Source: Candidatus Poribacteria bacterium (lineage in GTDB: Bacteria > Poribacteria > WGA-4E > WGA-3G). From it: 64,000 bases of DNA. The notes beneath the pieces were generated by a model. It did no database searches. It was not told the origin of the DNA and saw nothing but the letters and a program-made list of their open reading frames with translations. This document shows positions 26,422-34,360 of the stretch, in pieces. How positions within the stretch are numbered: position 1 is the first letter of the stretch; every line of letters begins with the position of its first letter. The stretch covers positions 45,232 through 109,231 of the forward strand of contig JAJECN010000011.1 in assembly GCA_022821965.1 (NCBI GenBank), written 5' to 3'. The position numbers and the translations under genes are program-made.

Positions 26422-27240
26422 ATGACCCCCAAACAACGATACCTTTTTGACTTAACAGGGTACATCCACCTCAAAAACGTCCTCAGCGATGAAGAATTGA
26501 AAAACGCACAGGATGCCGTCGAGCGATGCGCCCAAACACCACCGGATGAGCTCCCGCCCGGTATTAATTATAGTAGCGGTGGTGGCTATTCCAATGGCTT
26601 TTCGTTTGACAAATCGCTTGAAGCACTCACACTTCATCCGAAAACATGGCACATTGTGAAGGAACTTACCGATAATAAGCCCCGTTTTAATCGAGGCAGC
26701 CTCCTCGTCAAGGGACCAGAACACGATCAGGTTATCGGCAAGTTGCACTGTGCCCGTGAAGATTGTGGATGGCAGACTCGGCGTTACGACACCAAGAATG
26801 GACAGATTCACTGCAACGATTTCGTCGTCTTTTTCTATTTTGCCGATGTCCATCCCGGCGATGGCGGCTTGGTTGTACTACCCGGTTCCCACAAAGCAAA
26901 CTTTGAACGTCCAGACGGACTTTTCTTCCCGGATCCGGGGGATCCACCCGATGAACTCCATCCCGCGTTAGTGAATGTGACAGCGCGCGCTGGCGATGCC
27001 ATTGTCCTGTCCGAACTGCTGACCCACGGAGTCCTCATCTGGAAACCGAAGGATCGGTATCGGCGATTTATCATCTTGCGCTACACAACACAGTTTTTCC
27101 AAGATGCAAGGGCACAAAGGGTTCCGTTTCCACCTGAAGTCATGGAACGACTTTCTCCTGAAACCGTTGAACTTGTGCAACCCGCATCCTATACGCATAT
27201 CAAAGACATTGTCAAAAGCGAACATGTCCAACTAACCTAA
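26422..27240 (+). CDS. PhyH-family (phytanoyl-CoA dioxygenase-like) protein, divergent
   Basis: Start at ATG 26422 (MTPKQRYLFD), giving 272 residues, with GGAGAGG 4 bp upstream; an upstream in-frame start at 26383 lies inside the TnpB element's end. The fold signature of PhyH enzymes is clear: GYIHLKNVLSDEEL near the start, FADVHPGDGGLVVLPGSHK in the middle and LLTHGVLIW...RRFIILRY at the end. The usual iron motif HxD is not obvious (IHCND stands where it would be expected), so Fe(II)/2-oxoglutarate oxygenase activity is uncertain. A decayed second copy follows immediately, so the locus was once a tandem pair. Confidence 0.85.
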   Translation: MTPKQRYLFDLTGYIHLKNVLSDEELKNAQDAVERCAQTPPDELPPGINYSSGGGYSNGFSFDKSLEALTLHPKTWHIVKELTDNKPRFNRGSLLVKGPEHDQVIGKLHCAREDCGWQTRRYDTKNGQIHCNDFVVFFYFADVHPGDGGLVVLPGSHKANFERPDGLFFPDPGDPPDELHPALVNVTARAGDAIVLSELLTHGVLIWKPKDRYRRFIILRYTTQFFQDARAQRVPFPPEVMERLSPETVELVQPASYTHIKDIVKSEHVQLT

Positions 27241-27252
27241 AAGGGGAGGAAA

Positions 27253-27425
27253 ATGACACCAGAACAACGCTACCTGTTTATCGTCCGCAATATGAGGGGC
27301 AGCCGAGTTTGCCAGAGACTATTATCAACCGTTTAACACCTGAAGTTCAGGAACTCGTGCAAACTGCGTCTTATGGACATACGAAAGAAATTGTCAAACA
27401 AGATGTTGTAGAGTTAAGCGTTTAA
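27253..27425 (+). pseudogene. Internally deleted phyH remnant
   Basis: GGGGAGG precedes ATG 27253, which encodes MTPEQRYLF, nearly the same as the start of the gene above. The frame is then lost; in another frame LPETIINRLTPEVQELVQ and the following residues to TAA 27425 match the last 40 residues of that protein (MERLSPETVELVQ). About 220 internal codons are missing. It is a clear deletion product, not a real small gene. Confidence 0.8.
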
Positions 27426-27448
27426 TAGGGCATTTGGAAATCTTTTGC

Positions 27449-27477
27449 TTGATGCTTTCGGTGAAATATGTTATCAT
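27449..27477 (+). promoter_or_regulatory. Possible promoter for the first tandem secreted protein
   Basis: TTGATG (27449-27454), 17 bp, TATCAT (27472-27477), about 150 bp upstream of the start; weaker than the other promoters listed. Confidence 0.4.
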
Positions 27478-27586
27478 TTTTGTAATTGATGGGGTGCCGC
27501 GCGGTTGGGAAGGTTACCGCTAATTCACGCACCATTATTTAACCGAAACCCTCAAAAATTGTCAAAATTTCGTTTTTCACTCTATT

Positions 27587-27609
27587 TGGTGGGGTTAGGA
27601 ATCCCACCA
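27587..27609. repeat. REP-like palindrome TGGTGGGGTT / AATCCCACCA
   Basis: Ten-base arms with one G-T pair and a 3-base loop, ending 20 bp before the next start codon; it may affect translation of that gene. Confidence 0.5.
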
Positions 27610-27628
27610 GCAAACAGGAGAATGCACA

Positions 27629-28330
27629 ATGGTTCAGCGACTTCAATTAATGCTCATTTTAGTCCTCGGTTTTCTGCTGATACAGCCGTTTACAGGCTTT
27701 GCTGTAGAAGAATTCAAGGTCTCGGAAAACGGAAAAGGCGAACAGATATGGTTTGAGGCGGAAGCCTTTGACGAAAGGGATTCCGAGGATGTCTATAAGT
27801 TGGGCAAAGGCGAAAAGGCTGTAGACCCTGCCGACGGTGCGTTTGGGGATATCATCACGAACGCCGGTGCAGGGAAAAAAGGCTGGATACTTTACAGGTT
27901 CGACATCAGTCGTGCTGGCGGAAAAGCCGGAGAATGGCGTTTCATCGGGCGCGTCATTAATCCGAGCAACCACTCAGACTGGTTGTGGGTATTGGGGGAC
28001 GATGGTGATAAGATTCCAGATGCAGCACCTGCTTTTGTCCGTCCCGATCACATCATCTTTGAAGAAAATATCCCCGAATGGACATGGAAGAAAACAGGAG
28101 ATTTTGGACAGGATGCTGGGACGATTAACGAATTACAAGACGGTGAGAACGTCATGATGATATGGACACGGCAAAGCTCACTTCAGGTCCAATACGACGT
28201 TTTCTGCTGGTCAAGTGATTTAGAGTATCAACCCACAGACGAGGACTATGAAAAAGCGGAGGATAAAACTTTGCCGGTGCATCCAGAAGGGTTGCTCACC
28301 ACAACGTGGAGTCGTCTTAAGCAGCAGTAG
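27629..28330 (+). CDS. Secreted protein with TTWSRLK tail, tandem copy 1
   Basis: A 233-residue protein with a signal peptide (about 1-25) and a beta-rich body (EQIWFEAEAFDERDS, WILYRFDIS, HSDWLWVLGDDGD, IPEWTWKKTGDFG). The pattern EAEAF...W.Y.FDI resembles carbohydrate-binding module type jelly rolls, but no family can be named with confidence. The C-terminus, HPEGLLTTTWSRLKQQ, is a form of the shared tail. AGGAG lies before the start. The neighbour at 28453 is a clear duplicate. No transmembrane helix follows the signal peptide, so the protein is probably exported and held at the surface or released. Confidence 0.75.
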   Translation: MVQRLQLMLILVLGFLLIQPFTGFAVEEFKVSENGKGEQIWFEAEAFDERDSEDVYKLGKGEKAVDPADGAFGDIITNAGAGKKGWILYRFDISRAGGKAGEWRFIGRVINPSNHSDWLWVLGDDGDKIPDAAPAFVRPDHIIFEENIPEWTWKKTGDFGQDAGTINELQDGENVMMIWTRQSSLQVQYDVFCWSSDLEYQPTDEDYEKAEDKTLPVHPEGLLTTTWSRLKQQ

Positions 28331-28452
28331 TTTTGTCGTTTTTATCAGGCGTTGTTTTGCAATGATACACTATTTCAAGACGCGTGTTAAATTTTTGATT
28401 TAATCATGACTTCTTTAATATAGCACCAAAATACGATGAAGGAGAATGTACA

Positions 28453-29145
28453 ATGCTTCAGCGACTTCAATTAACGCTCATTTTAGCCCTCGGTTTTTTG
28501 CTGATACAACCATTTACGGGCTTTGCCGTAGAAGACTTTAGGGTTTCTAAATACGGGAGTGGCGAACAGATATGGTTTGAGGCAGAAGCCTTTGATGAAA
28601 GGGACTCCGCGGATGTCTATAAATTAGGCAAGGGTGAAGGCGCACTCGATCCCACGGAAGGTGCCTTCGGCGATATCATCACTAATGCTGGTGGACAAGG
28701 TTGGATACTCTACAAGTTCGACATCAGTGCTGCTGATGGAAAAGCAGGGGACTGGCGGTTTATCGTGCGCGCCATTAATCCGAGCAATCACTCAGATTGG
28801 TTGTGGGTTTTGGGCGATGATGGCGATGAAATTCCAACGGACAAACCCGCCTTTGCTCGTCCTGATCATATCATCCTTGAAGAAAATGTCCCAGAATGGA
28901 CATGGGTGCGGACGGGTGATTTTGGAAGTGACGGTGGCACGGTCAACAAATTACAAGACGGTGAAAACGTCATGATGATATGGACACGACAGAGCTCGAA
29001 CCAGGTCCAACTCGACGTTATCTGCTGGTCAAGCGACTTGGATTATGAACCTACAAATGAAGACTACGAAAATGCTGCCAGTGGGCTTACGGACGTTAAT
29101 CCGGTAGGGCTGCTAACCACAACGTGGGCACGGCTTAAGCAGTAG
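28453..29145 (+). CDS. Secreted protein with TTWARLK tail, tandem copy 2
   Basis: The 230-residue product matches its upstream neighbour over the full length (for example FDERDSADVYKLGKGE, WILYKFDIS, HSDWLWVLGDDGDEIP, QDGENVMMIWTRQSS), about three quarters identical by eye. It has the same signal peptide and the tail NPVGLLTTTWARLKQ. AAGGAG lies before the ATG. Its last 11 bp overlap the end of the convergent fur-type gene, so read-through of either would give antisense RNA. Function unknown, probably carbohydrate binding. Confidence 0.75.
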   Translation: MLQRLQLTLILALGFLLIQPFTGFAVEDFRVSKYGSGEQIWFEAEAFDERDSADVYKLGKGEGALDPTEGAFGDIITNAGGQGWILYKFDISAADGKAGDWRFIVRAINPSNHSDWLWVLGDDGDEIPTDKPAFARPDHIILEENVPEWTWVRTGDFGSDGGTVNKLQDGENVMMIWTRQSSNQVQLDVICWSSDLDYEPTNEDYENAASGLTDVNPVGLLTTTWARLKQ

Positions 29146-29635
29146 TTTCATCCGCTTCATCAGGTGTTTTGGGTTCTAACTCTGCTTGGCATTCAGCACA
29201 ATAACCGATGATCTCATTACGGAAGCGCACGGCTTTAAAGTCGTGTGCTTCACACACCGCTTTTTGTAAGGCATCAATCCCTGGCTCTTTAAACTCAACA
29301 ATCTGATTACATCGTAGACAGATGAGGTGAGCGTGTTCTCGGAGCGAATGGATGCTCTCATAGCGAGTATTTTTTTGCGCGTCAATAAATTCTGTCAACA
29401 ATCCACTTCTCACCAGCAGCGGCAATGTCCGATAGATCGTCGGGCGCGACACGCGGTAACCGTTGCGGCGCATCTGAACCAGAAGATCTTCCGTTTGAAA
29501 ATGACCCGGATAATCGAAGACTTGGTTTAAGACATCCAATCGTTTTTGGGTCAGACGAAGTCCACAACTTCTGAGATAGTCCTCAAACTGTTTTACAAAA
29601 TCAGTACCGTTAGTGGATTTTTCAACGCTTTCCAT
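29135..29635 (-). CDS. Fur-family metal-responsive regulator
   Basis: A 166-residue regulator with the family's winged helix (GLRLTQKRLDVLNQVF, SRPTIYRTLPLLVRSGLL) and metal-binding half: HAHLICLRCNQIVEF, a CxxC pair, and a second pair CAEC at the C-terminus, the structural zinc site. It cannot be told from sequence whether it is Fur, Zur or PerR. AAGGGG lies 6 bp before the start. It follows mqnA by 12 bp, so it is the last gene of the menaquinone operon, which could link respiration to metal supply. Confidence 0.93.
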   Translation of the reverse strand: MESVEKSTNGTDFVKQFEDYLRSCGLRLTQKRLDVLNQVFDYPGHFQTEDLLVQMRRNGYRVSRPTIYRTLPLLVRSGLLTEFIDAQKNTRYESIHSLREHAHLICLRCNQIVEFKEPGIDALQKAVCEAHDFKAVRFRNEIIGYCAECQAELEPKTPDEADETTA

Positions 29636-29647
29636 TCCCCGCCCCTT

Positions 29648-30487
29648 TCAACTGGTTACGAAAGACAAACGACGATCCGGCGGCGCAAGATCGTTTTTCA
29701 CGGCATACTTATAAAAAAGTTCAAGACCGGCAATCTCAGCTTCACCCAAGTCATATTTGATGTGATGTTGCAAATAATTGAGGCACAGCTTTTCGGGAAA
29801 ACCGAGCCTTTTCGCCTCGATCCGTGCGATTTCCGGGATTTGTTCGATACCACGTGTTTTCGATTGAAGGAGTACTTGCGATAAGTTGCCAAGATGTGCT
29901 TTTTTTCTTGCTACCCAACAAGCATAGACGAACGGCAATCCTGTTAACTTATACCATGCCTCACCGAGGTCAACACTATATTCTGTTGAACCGAAGTGTC
30001 TGAGGGCTGGATCCCCAATCAGGAGGACCGCCTCAAAAGGCGGATACTGACGGTTTTGAAGTGCTGTGCTTGGAATTACTGTCGGCGCGCACGTTGTAAA
30101 TGCTGGTGAAATCCCATATTTTTCAGCGAGTAAGACCTTTAGTAAGACAATGGAGGTGCGGGAACTCGTATCAAGCGCGATCCGTCGAATCTCCTGAATC
30201 GGCACACGGCTGAACAATTGGATGCTTCGGACACTTCCGTGAGATGCAATAGATATATCGGGTAGAATGCAGTACTTCGTATCCGATGGGTTCACACGAA
30301 AGTATTCGACAATTGGAATTAATCCGACATCAAGCTTACCTTCACTTAAGAATGTTGCGACGCGGCTTGGCACATCAACACTGAGTACAATATCTGTTTC
30401 AAGTTCTTTGTTCAAAAGAGGATAAATGAGCGGTTTAGTGTTCAAAAACGAAACTGCGCCTACCCTCAAGCGGCTTTTCTGTACCAC
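29648..30487 (-). CDS. mqnA: Chorismate dehydratase of the futalosine pathway
   Basis: The 279-residue protein begins with the MqnA signature (LRVGAVSFLNTKPLIYPL) and continues with a periplasmic-binding-like fold (LIGDPALRHF, DLGEAWYKLTGLPFVYA). MqnA turns chorismate into 3-enolpyruvylbenzoate, the first step of menaquinone synthesis by the futalosine route. It starts with GTG 30487 behind GAGGGG, inside the end of mqnE (22-bp overlap), which indicates translational coupling. The GTG-GTA start context and the ribosome site exclude a later start. Present with mqnE, it shows that the organism makes menaquinone by this route. Confidence 0.93.
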   Translation of the reverse strand: MVQKSRLRVGAVSFLNTKPLIYPLLNKELETDIVLSVDVPSRVATFLSEGKLDVGLIPIVEYFRVNPSDTKYCILPDISIASHGSVRSIQLFSRVPIQEIRRIALDTSSRTSIVLLKVLLAEKYGISPAFTTCAPTVIPSTALQNRQYPPFEAVLLIGDPALRHFGSTEYSVDLGEAWYKLTGLPFVYACWVARKKAHLGNLSQVLLQSKTRGIEQIPEIARIEAKRLGFPEKLCLNYLQHHIKYDLGEAEIAGLELFYKYAVKNDLAPPDRRLSFVTS

Positions 30488-31602
30488 CGGTTCCCCTCTC
30501 GAACAATTTCATTGTAAAGCGTATCGCGCTCAACAGGCACGAAACCGGCTTCCTCAATGAGGTGCGTCAGTGACGAAACGGAAACAGCCTCTGGTGTGTC
30601 TGCCCCTGCCATGTGTGTAATCTTCTCCTCGGTTACAGTCCCGTCAATATCATCAGCCCCGAAACGGAGCGCAACCTGTGCTGTTTTCAAACCGGTCATA
30701 ATCCAGTAAACTTTAATATGTGGCATATTATCAAGCATTAAGCGTGCGACCGCAATGTTCCGAAGATCGGTCAAACCTGTCGTTGATGGCAGATACGCCA
30801 TGCGGGTGTTCGCCGGATGAAACGCAAGCGGAATGAACGTCACGAAACCGCCTGATTTATCCTGTTGTTCCCGCAACCGAATTAAGTGATCTACCCTATC
30901 CTCGTTTGTTTCAAGATGTCCATAAAGCATCGTTGCGTTTGTCGAAATACCGAGGCGATGCGCAATATCGTGAACCTCTAACCAACCTGCTGCACTCAAT
31001 TTTCCCGGACAAATCTTTTCACGTGTTTCTTCCGCAAATATCTCAGCACCACCACCGGGCAAAGAATCCAAACCCGCTTCCCGTAACGCTATTAGAACTT
31101 CCTCTATCGACATTTTAAAGATACGTGAGAAGTGGTGAATTTCAACAGCGGTGAAGAATTTGAGGTGTACCTGTGGCATCCGTTCTTTGAGCCCACGAAT
31201 GATGTCCAGGTAATAATCGAAAGGTAGTTTAGGGTGTAAGCCACCGACACTATGAATCTCAGTGCATCCGTTCTCTATAGAATACATCGCCTTGTCTAAA
31301 AATTCATCAACGCTCATTTCCCACGCGCCTTCCGTTTGCATGTTTTTTCGGGCAAATGCACAAAAGTGGCACCGGGCGTGCAGAATGCAGACATTCGAGT
31401 AATCGATATGTTGGTTAATGTTATAGTAGGCGACATTTCCGTTTAGGCGTTCACGGGCATGATTGGCAATAAACCCAACCCCGGTAATGTCCGGGCTTTC
31501 GTAAAGCGCGACACCCTCTTCAAAGGAAAGCCGTTGTTCTGCTTTGACTTTTTCATAAATGGTGGGCAATTTCGGATCCGTAAAGCGACTATAATGCTCC
31601 AT
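30466..31602 (-). CDS. mqnE: Aminofutalosine synthase, radical SAM
   Basis: The 378-residue protein is a radical-SAM enzyme of the MqnE/CofH type: YYNINQHIDYSNVC, then CHFCAFAR, EIHSVGGLHP, LPGGGAEIF and ATMLYGHLET. MqnE joins the enolpyruvylbenzoate made by MqnA to adenosine from SAM. The cluster motif is odd: Cys-x5-Cys-x2-Cys (C-ILHAR-C-HF-C) in place of the usual Cys-x3-Cys-x2-Cys. The DNA there reads cleanly, with no sign of a frameshift. AAAGGA lies directly before the ATG. It heads the operon mqnE-mqnA-fur. Confidence 0.9.
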   Translation of the reverse strand: MEHYSRFTDPKLPTIYEKVKAEQRLSFEEGVALYESPDITGVGFIANHARERLNGNVAYYNINQHIDYSNVCILHARCHFCAFARKNMQTEGAWEMSVDEFLDKAMYSIENGCTEIHSVGGLHPKLPFDYYLDIIRGLKERMPQVHLKFFTAVEIHHFSRIFKMSIEEVLIALREAGLDSLPGGGAEIFAEETREKICPGKLSAAGWLEVHDIAHRLGISTNATMLYGHLETNEDRVDHLIRLREQQDKSGGFVTFIPLAFHPANTRMAYLPSTTGLTDLRNIAVARLMLDNMPHIKVYWIMTGLKTAQVALRFGADDIDGTVTEEKITHMAGADTPEAVSVSSLTHLIEEAGFVPVERDTLYNEIVREGNRWYRKAA

Positions 31603-31683
31603 TATCCTTTTATCCTGATTCGGTTCTTAATTTTTCTGCGAAGTTTGTAAGCGAAAACTTGCTATAGTAAAGTGAAAAATTGC

Positions 31684-31713
31684 TTGACACTTATTTTACA
31701 ACAAAGGTATTAT
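31684..31713 (+). promoter_or_regulatory. Promoter for the sugar isomerase/epimerase gene
   Basis: TTGACA (31684-31689), 18 bp, TATTAT (31708-31713). Confidence 0.6.
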
Positions 31714-31848
31714 AGCATAACAATTTTAAAGATGCAAGTCTTTTTAATATCGGCAGATGCGTATGGTTTTCCTGTAGGAGGGATCCCCGAATTCCGACTA
31801 CTGACTTACCTACTGCTGATGGCTGACTGCCAAAGGAAAGATAAACCT

Positions 31849-32649
31849 ATGTCTAAACTCGGACTAATTCATTACAATTACGCAAGTAAATCGCTTGACG
31901 ATTTTCTGAAATTTACAAGTGAAACAGGATTTCACTACGTTGAACTCCAGATCGGCGATGTGTGGAACTCAGAAACCACTGATCCCGAACAAAACGCCGA
32001 AGCCGTGAGAAAGCAGGTCGAAGGTTACGGACTACAAGTCTCTGCACTCGCCGCCGGAAACGATTTCGTCGTGCTGGAAGAGGAAGCTATCCAATCCCAA
32101 GTCGCACGGATGGAACGCATCGCAGGGCTTGCTAAACTGCTCGGCACCTCAGTTCTCCGCACGGAGGGTGGTGCCGCAAAGGATGCTGTTCCAGAAAGCC
32201 GATGGGTCGAAGCGATGGCTGGCTGCCTGAAACGATGCCTTGAGTTTGCCGAACGCGACGAGGTTTACTTAGCAGTGGATAACCACGGCATCGTTACAAA
32301 TGATGGCGATTTGCAGGTAGAACTCTTTGAACGAGTCGGTTCCAAATATGTCGGTGCGAATATGGACACTATGAACTACCGATGGGCAGGACACGATTTA
32401 GAAACAGTTGGCAGATACTATGAAATCGTCGCGCCCTATACATTGCACACGCATCTGAAAGACGGTAGAGGATCACGTGGGGATTACCGAGGCGAAGCGC
32501 TTGGCGAAGGCGAAATAGATCTCGCAAAGGCAATCCGATGTCTGAGAGAAGCAGGCTATGACGGGGTCTGGTGCTGTGAATACGAGGGTAGAGAAAACGA
32601 CGGCACAGGACAACGAAAAAGTTTCGCTTGGATGCAGGCAAACCTCTAA
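31849..32649 (+). CDS. Sugar phosphate isomerase/epimerase-like TIM barrel
   Basis: The start is placed at ATG 31849 (MSKLGLIHYN), giving 266 residues, because AAAGGAAA lies 9 bp upstream and the 59 residues before it in the open frame look non-coding. The protein has the xylose-isomerase-like AP-endonuclease-2 fold with expected metal ligands in VDNHGIVTN, ANMDTMNYRW, HTHLKDG and CCEYEGRE. These enzymes interconvert sugars or act on inositol derivatives; the substrate cannot be told. It is followed after 4 bp by the SAM hydroxide adenosyltransferase gene, so both are probably on one transcript. Confidence 0.85.
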   Translation: MSKLGLIHYNYASKSLDDFLKFTSETGFHYVELQIGDVWNSETTDPEQNAEAVRKQVEGYGLQVSALAAGNDFVVLEEEAIQSQVARMERIAGLAKLLGTSVLRTEGGAAKDAVPESRWVEAMAGCLKRCLEFAERDEVYLAVDNHGIVTNDGDLQVELFERVGSKYVGANMDTMNYRWAGHDLETVGRYYEIVAPYTLHTHLKDGRGSRGDYRGEALGEGEIDLAKAIRCLREAGYDGVWCCEYEGRENDGTGQRKSFAWMQANL

Positions 32650-32653
32650 TCAA

Positions 32654-33502
32654 ATGAGTGATCCATCTCCTATCATCACGCTAACAACGGATTTCGGTAT
32701 ACGCGATACTTATGTCGGAGTCATGAAGGGAGTCATTCTCGGCATCAATCCGAATGCGCAAGTGGTTGATCTCACGCACGCTGTTCCACCACAAGATATC
32801 TACGAAGCAGCTTTTTCAATTTATGCTGCCCACAGCTACTTTCCAAAAGGAACGATTCATGTTATCGTAGTTGATCCGGGGGTCGGGAGCACTCGACGCG
32901 CGATCGCTTGCCAAACGGACAATGCATTTTTTGTCTGTCCCGACAATGGCGTGCTGAGTTCCCTATTGCAAAGTACTGGGGACGAAGCACCCCAACCAAT
33001 GAATGCAGTAGAGATTCAGAACAAAGCGTACTATCTGCCAGAAGTGAGTAACACATTCCACGGCAGGGATATTTTCGCACCTGTCGCCGCACACCTATCT
33101 CTTGGTGTCCCGCTTGAGGACATCGGTGCACCGGTGCAAACGCTCGTTCAACTACCAATTCAGGTGCCGCAGCTGTCCGGTAATACACTGACAGGGCAAA
33201 TCGTCAAAATTGATAGGTTTGGGAATGCGATAACCAATATCTCAGAAAGCGCAATTGCCGGTTTGGAAAGCGCGTCTACCGGAGAAATTTCCGCTTATGA
33301 AATCAGAATTGGAAGTGTAAGACTTAACCGATTCAACCGAGCTTACGCAGAATCTGGAGTCGGCAAGCCCCTCGCAATTATCGGAAGTTCTGGGGTGTTA
33401 GAGATCGCTGTGAACGGTGGCAGTGCCGAAAAGCAATTAGGCTTAAAACGGGAGGATGTCATCGTCATACGGAAAATTGGTAGATCCTGTCAAAAAATTT
33501 GA
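32654..33502 (+). CDS. SAM hydroxide adenosyltransferase (DUF62 family)
   Basis: Start at ATG 32654 (MSDPSPIITL), giving 282 residues, because the family begins at ITLTTDFG; the upstream part of the open frame overlaps the previous gene. Signature blocks are LTTDFGIRDTYVGVMKG, VVDPGVGSTRRAIA, FHGRDIFAPVAAHL and KIDRFGNAITNI. Family members hydrolyse S-adenosylmethionine to adenosine and methionine; halogenating relatives (chlorinase, fluorinase) have a similar fold, but nothing here supports halogenation. The ribosome site is weak, consistent with coupling to the gene 4 bp upstream. Confidence 0.9.
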   Translation: MSDPSPIITLTTDFGIRDTYVGVMKGVILGINPNAQVVDLTHAVPPQDIYEAAFSIYAAHSYFPKGTIHVIVVDPGVGSTRRAIACQTDNAFFVCPDNGVLSSLLQSTGDEAPQPMNAVEIQNKAYYLPEVSNTFHGRDIFAPVAAHLSLGVPLEDIGAPVQTLVQLPIQVPQLSGNTLTGQIVKIDRFGNAITNISESAIAGLESASTGEISAYEIRIGSVRLNRFNRAYAESGVGKPLAIIGSSGVLEIAVNGGSAEKQLGLKREDVIVIRKIGRSCQKI

Positions 33503-33527
33503 CATTCTCAATTTTTTCAGGTATACT
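33499..33527 (+). promoter_or_regulatory. Promoter for Uma2-type gene
   Basis: TTGACA (33499-33504), 17 bp, TATACT (33522-33527), starting inside the end of the preceding gene. Confidence 0.65.
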
Positions 33528-33574
33528 TAACTAACACATACCTGGCGACACACTACACAAAAGGAGAGGCTCTC

Positions 33575-34327
33575 ATGGAAACTTCCTCAAACGCGCTCCG
33601 AACCTCTTACGCACCGACCGAAACAGCGGACCTCTATCCTGAATCAGATGGGAAACCTATGGCTGAAACCGATCTTCACATAGAAGCAATACTCCGTATG
33701 CGGTTAATCTTCAGAGGCTACTACACAGAAACACCCGATGTCTACGTTTCCGGCAATCTCATGATGTATTACGAGGATACCAGACCTCCAAAAGCCGTCT
33801 CTCCGGATCTACTCATCTCTTTCGGAGTGGGTAAAAAACCCCGCCGCACCTACAAGATATGGGAAGAAGGAAAACCGCCTGACTTTGTGGTCGAATTTTC
33901 AAGTAAAAGTACCGTTCAAAACGACTTAAACAATAAGATGGAACTCTACGCGAGGCTTGGGGTTTCAGAATACTTCCTCTGTGATGTTGATAGACGCTAT
34001 TTGCCCGCACCGTTGATGGGCTTTCGGTTGATTGATGGCGAGTATGTTGAGATTGCGCCCAACGCTGATGGTGGAATTTCTTCTGAGATGCTGGGTTTAG
34101 ATTTTCACGTATTAGCGGATGGATTCGGGATTTACGACCCAGTAACACGGAAGTGGTTACAGACACCGGAGGAGGCAGCAAACTCACGCGCCGAACGCGA
34201 TAGAGAACGCGCCGAACGCGATAGAGAACGCGCCGAACGTGATAGAGAACGCGCCGAACGCGCCGAAACCGAACTCGCACGCCTTCGCGAGGAACTCGCT
34301 CGCTCAAAAGAAAATTCATCAGAGTAG
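33575..34327 (+). CDS. Uma2-family (DUF820) nuclease-like protein with repeat coiled-coil tail
   Basis: The 250-residue protein has the Uma2 restriction-endonuclease-like core (about 25-190): PDLLISFGVGKKPRRTYKIW, PDFVVEFSSKST, DLNNKMELYARLGVSEYFL and a PD-(D/E)xK-type arrangement. From about residue 200 it becomes highly charged, with three copies of RERAERD followed by ELARLREELARSK, a predicted coiled coil. AAAGGAGAGG lies before the ATG. Uma2 proteins are abundant in cyanobacteria and Poribacteria-like genomes, and their function is not settled. Repeat number may vary between strains. Confidence 0.85.
   Translation: METSSNALRTSYAPTETADLYPESDGKPMAETDLHIEAILRMRLIFRGYYTETPDVYVSGNLMMYYEDTRPPKAVSPDLLISFGVGKKPRRTYKIWEEGKPPDFVVEFSSKSTVQNDLNNKMELYARLGVSEYFLCDVDRRYLPAPLMGFRLIDGEYVEIAPNADGGISSEMLGLDFHVLADGFGIYDPVTRKWLQTPEEAANSRAERDRERAERDRERAERDRERAERAETELARLREELARSKENSSE
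34187..34249 (+). repeat. Three 21-bp tandem repeats inside the Uma2 gene
   Basis: Three near-identical in-frame 21-bp units encoding RAERDRE, with a partial fourth. They are likely to expand or shrink by slippage without breaking the frame. Confidence 0.85.
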
Positions 34328-34360
34328 CAGCCCTTAACACAAGAAGGAGCACAGATCGAA

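Noticed and set aside
27253..27336. Selenocysteine or frameshift gene for the short phyH frame
   Set aside because: The stop is TAA and about 220 codons are missing, so it is a deletion pseudogene.
32654..33502. Fluorinase or chlorinase
   Set aside because: The protein fits the general DUF62 SAM hydroxide adenosyltransferases and no halogenation gene is near.
34187..34249. CRISPR-like array
   Set aside because: The repeats are contiguous 21-bp units in frame within a coding region, with no spacers.
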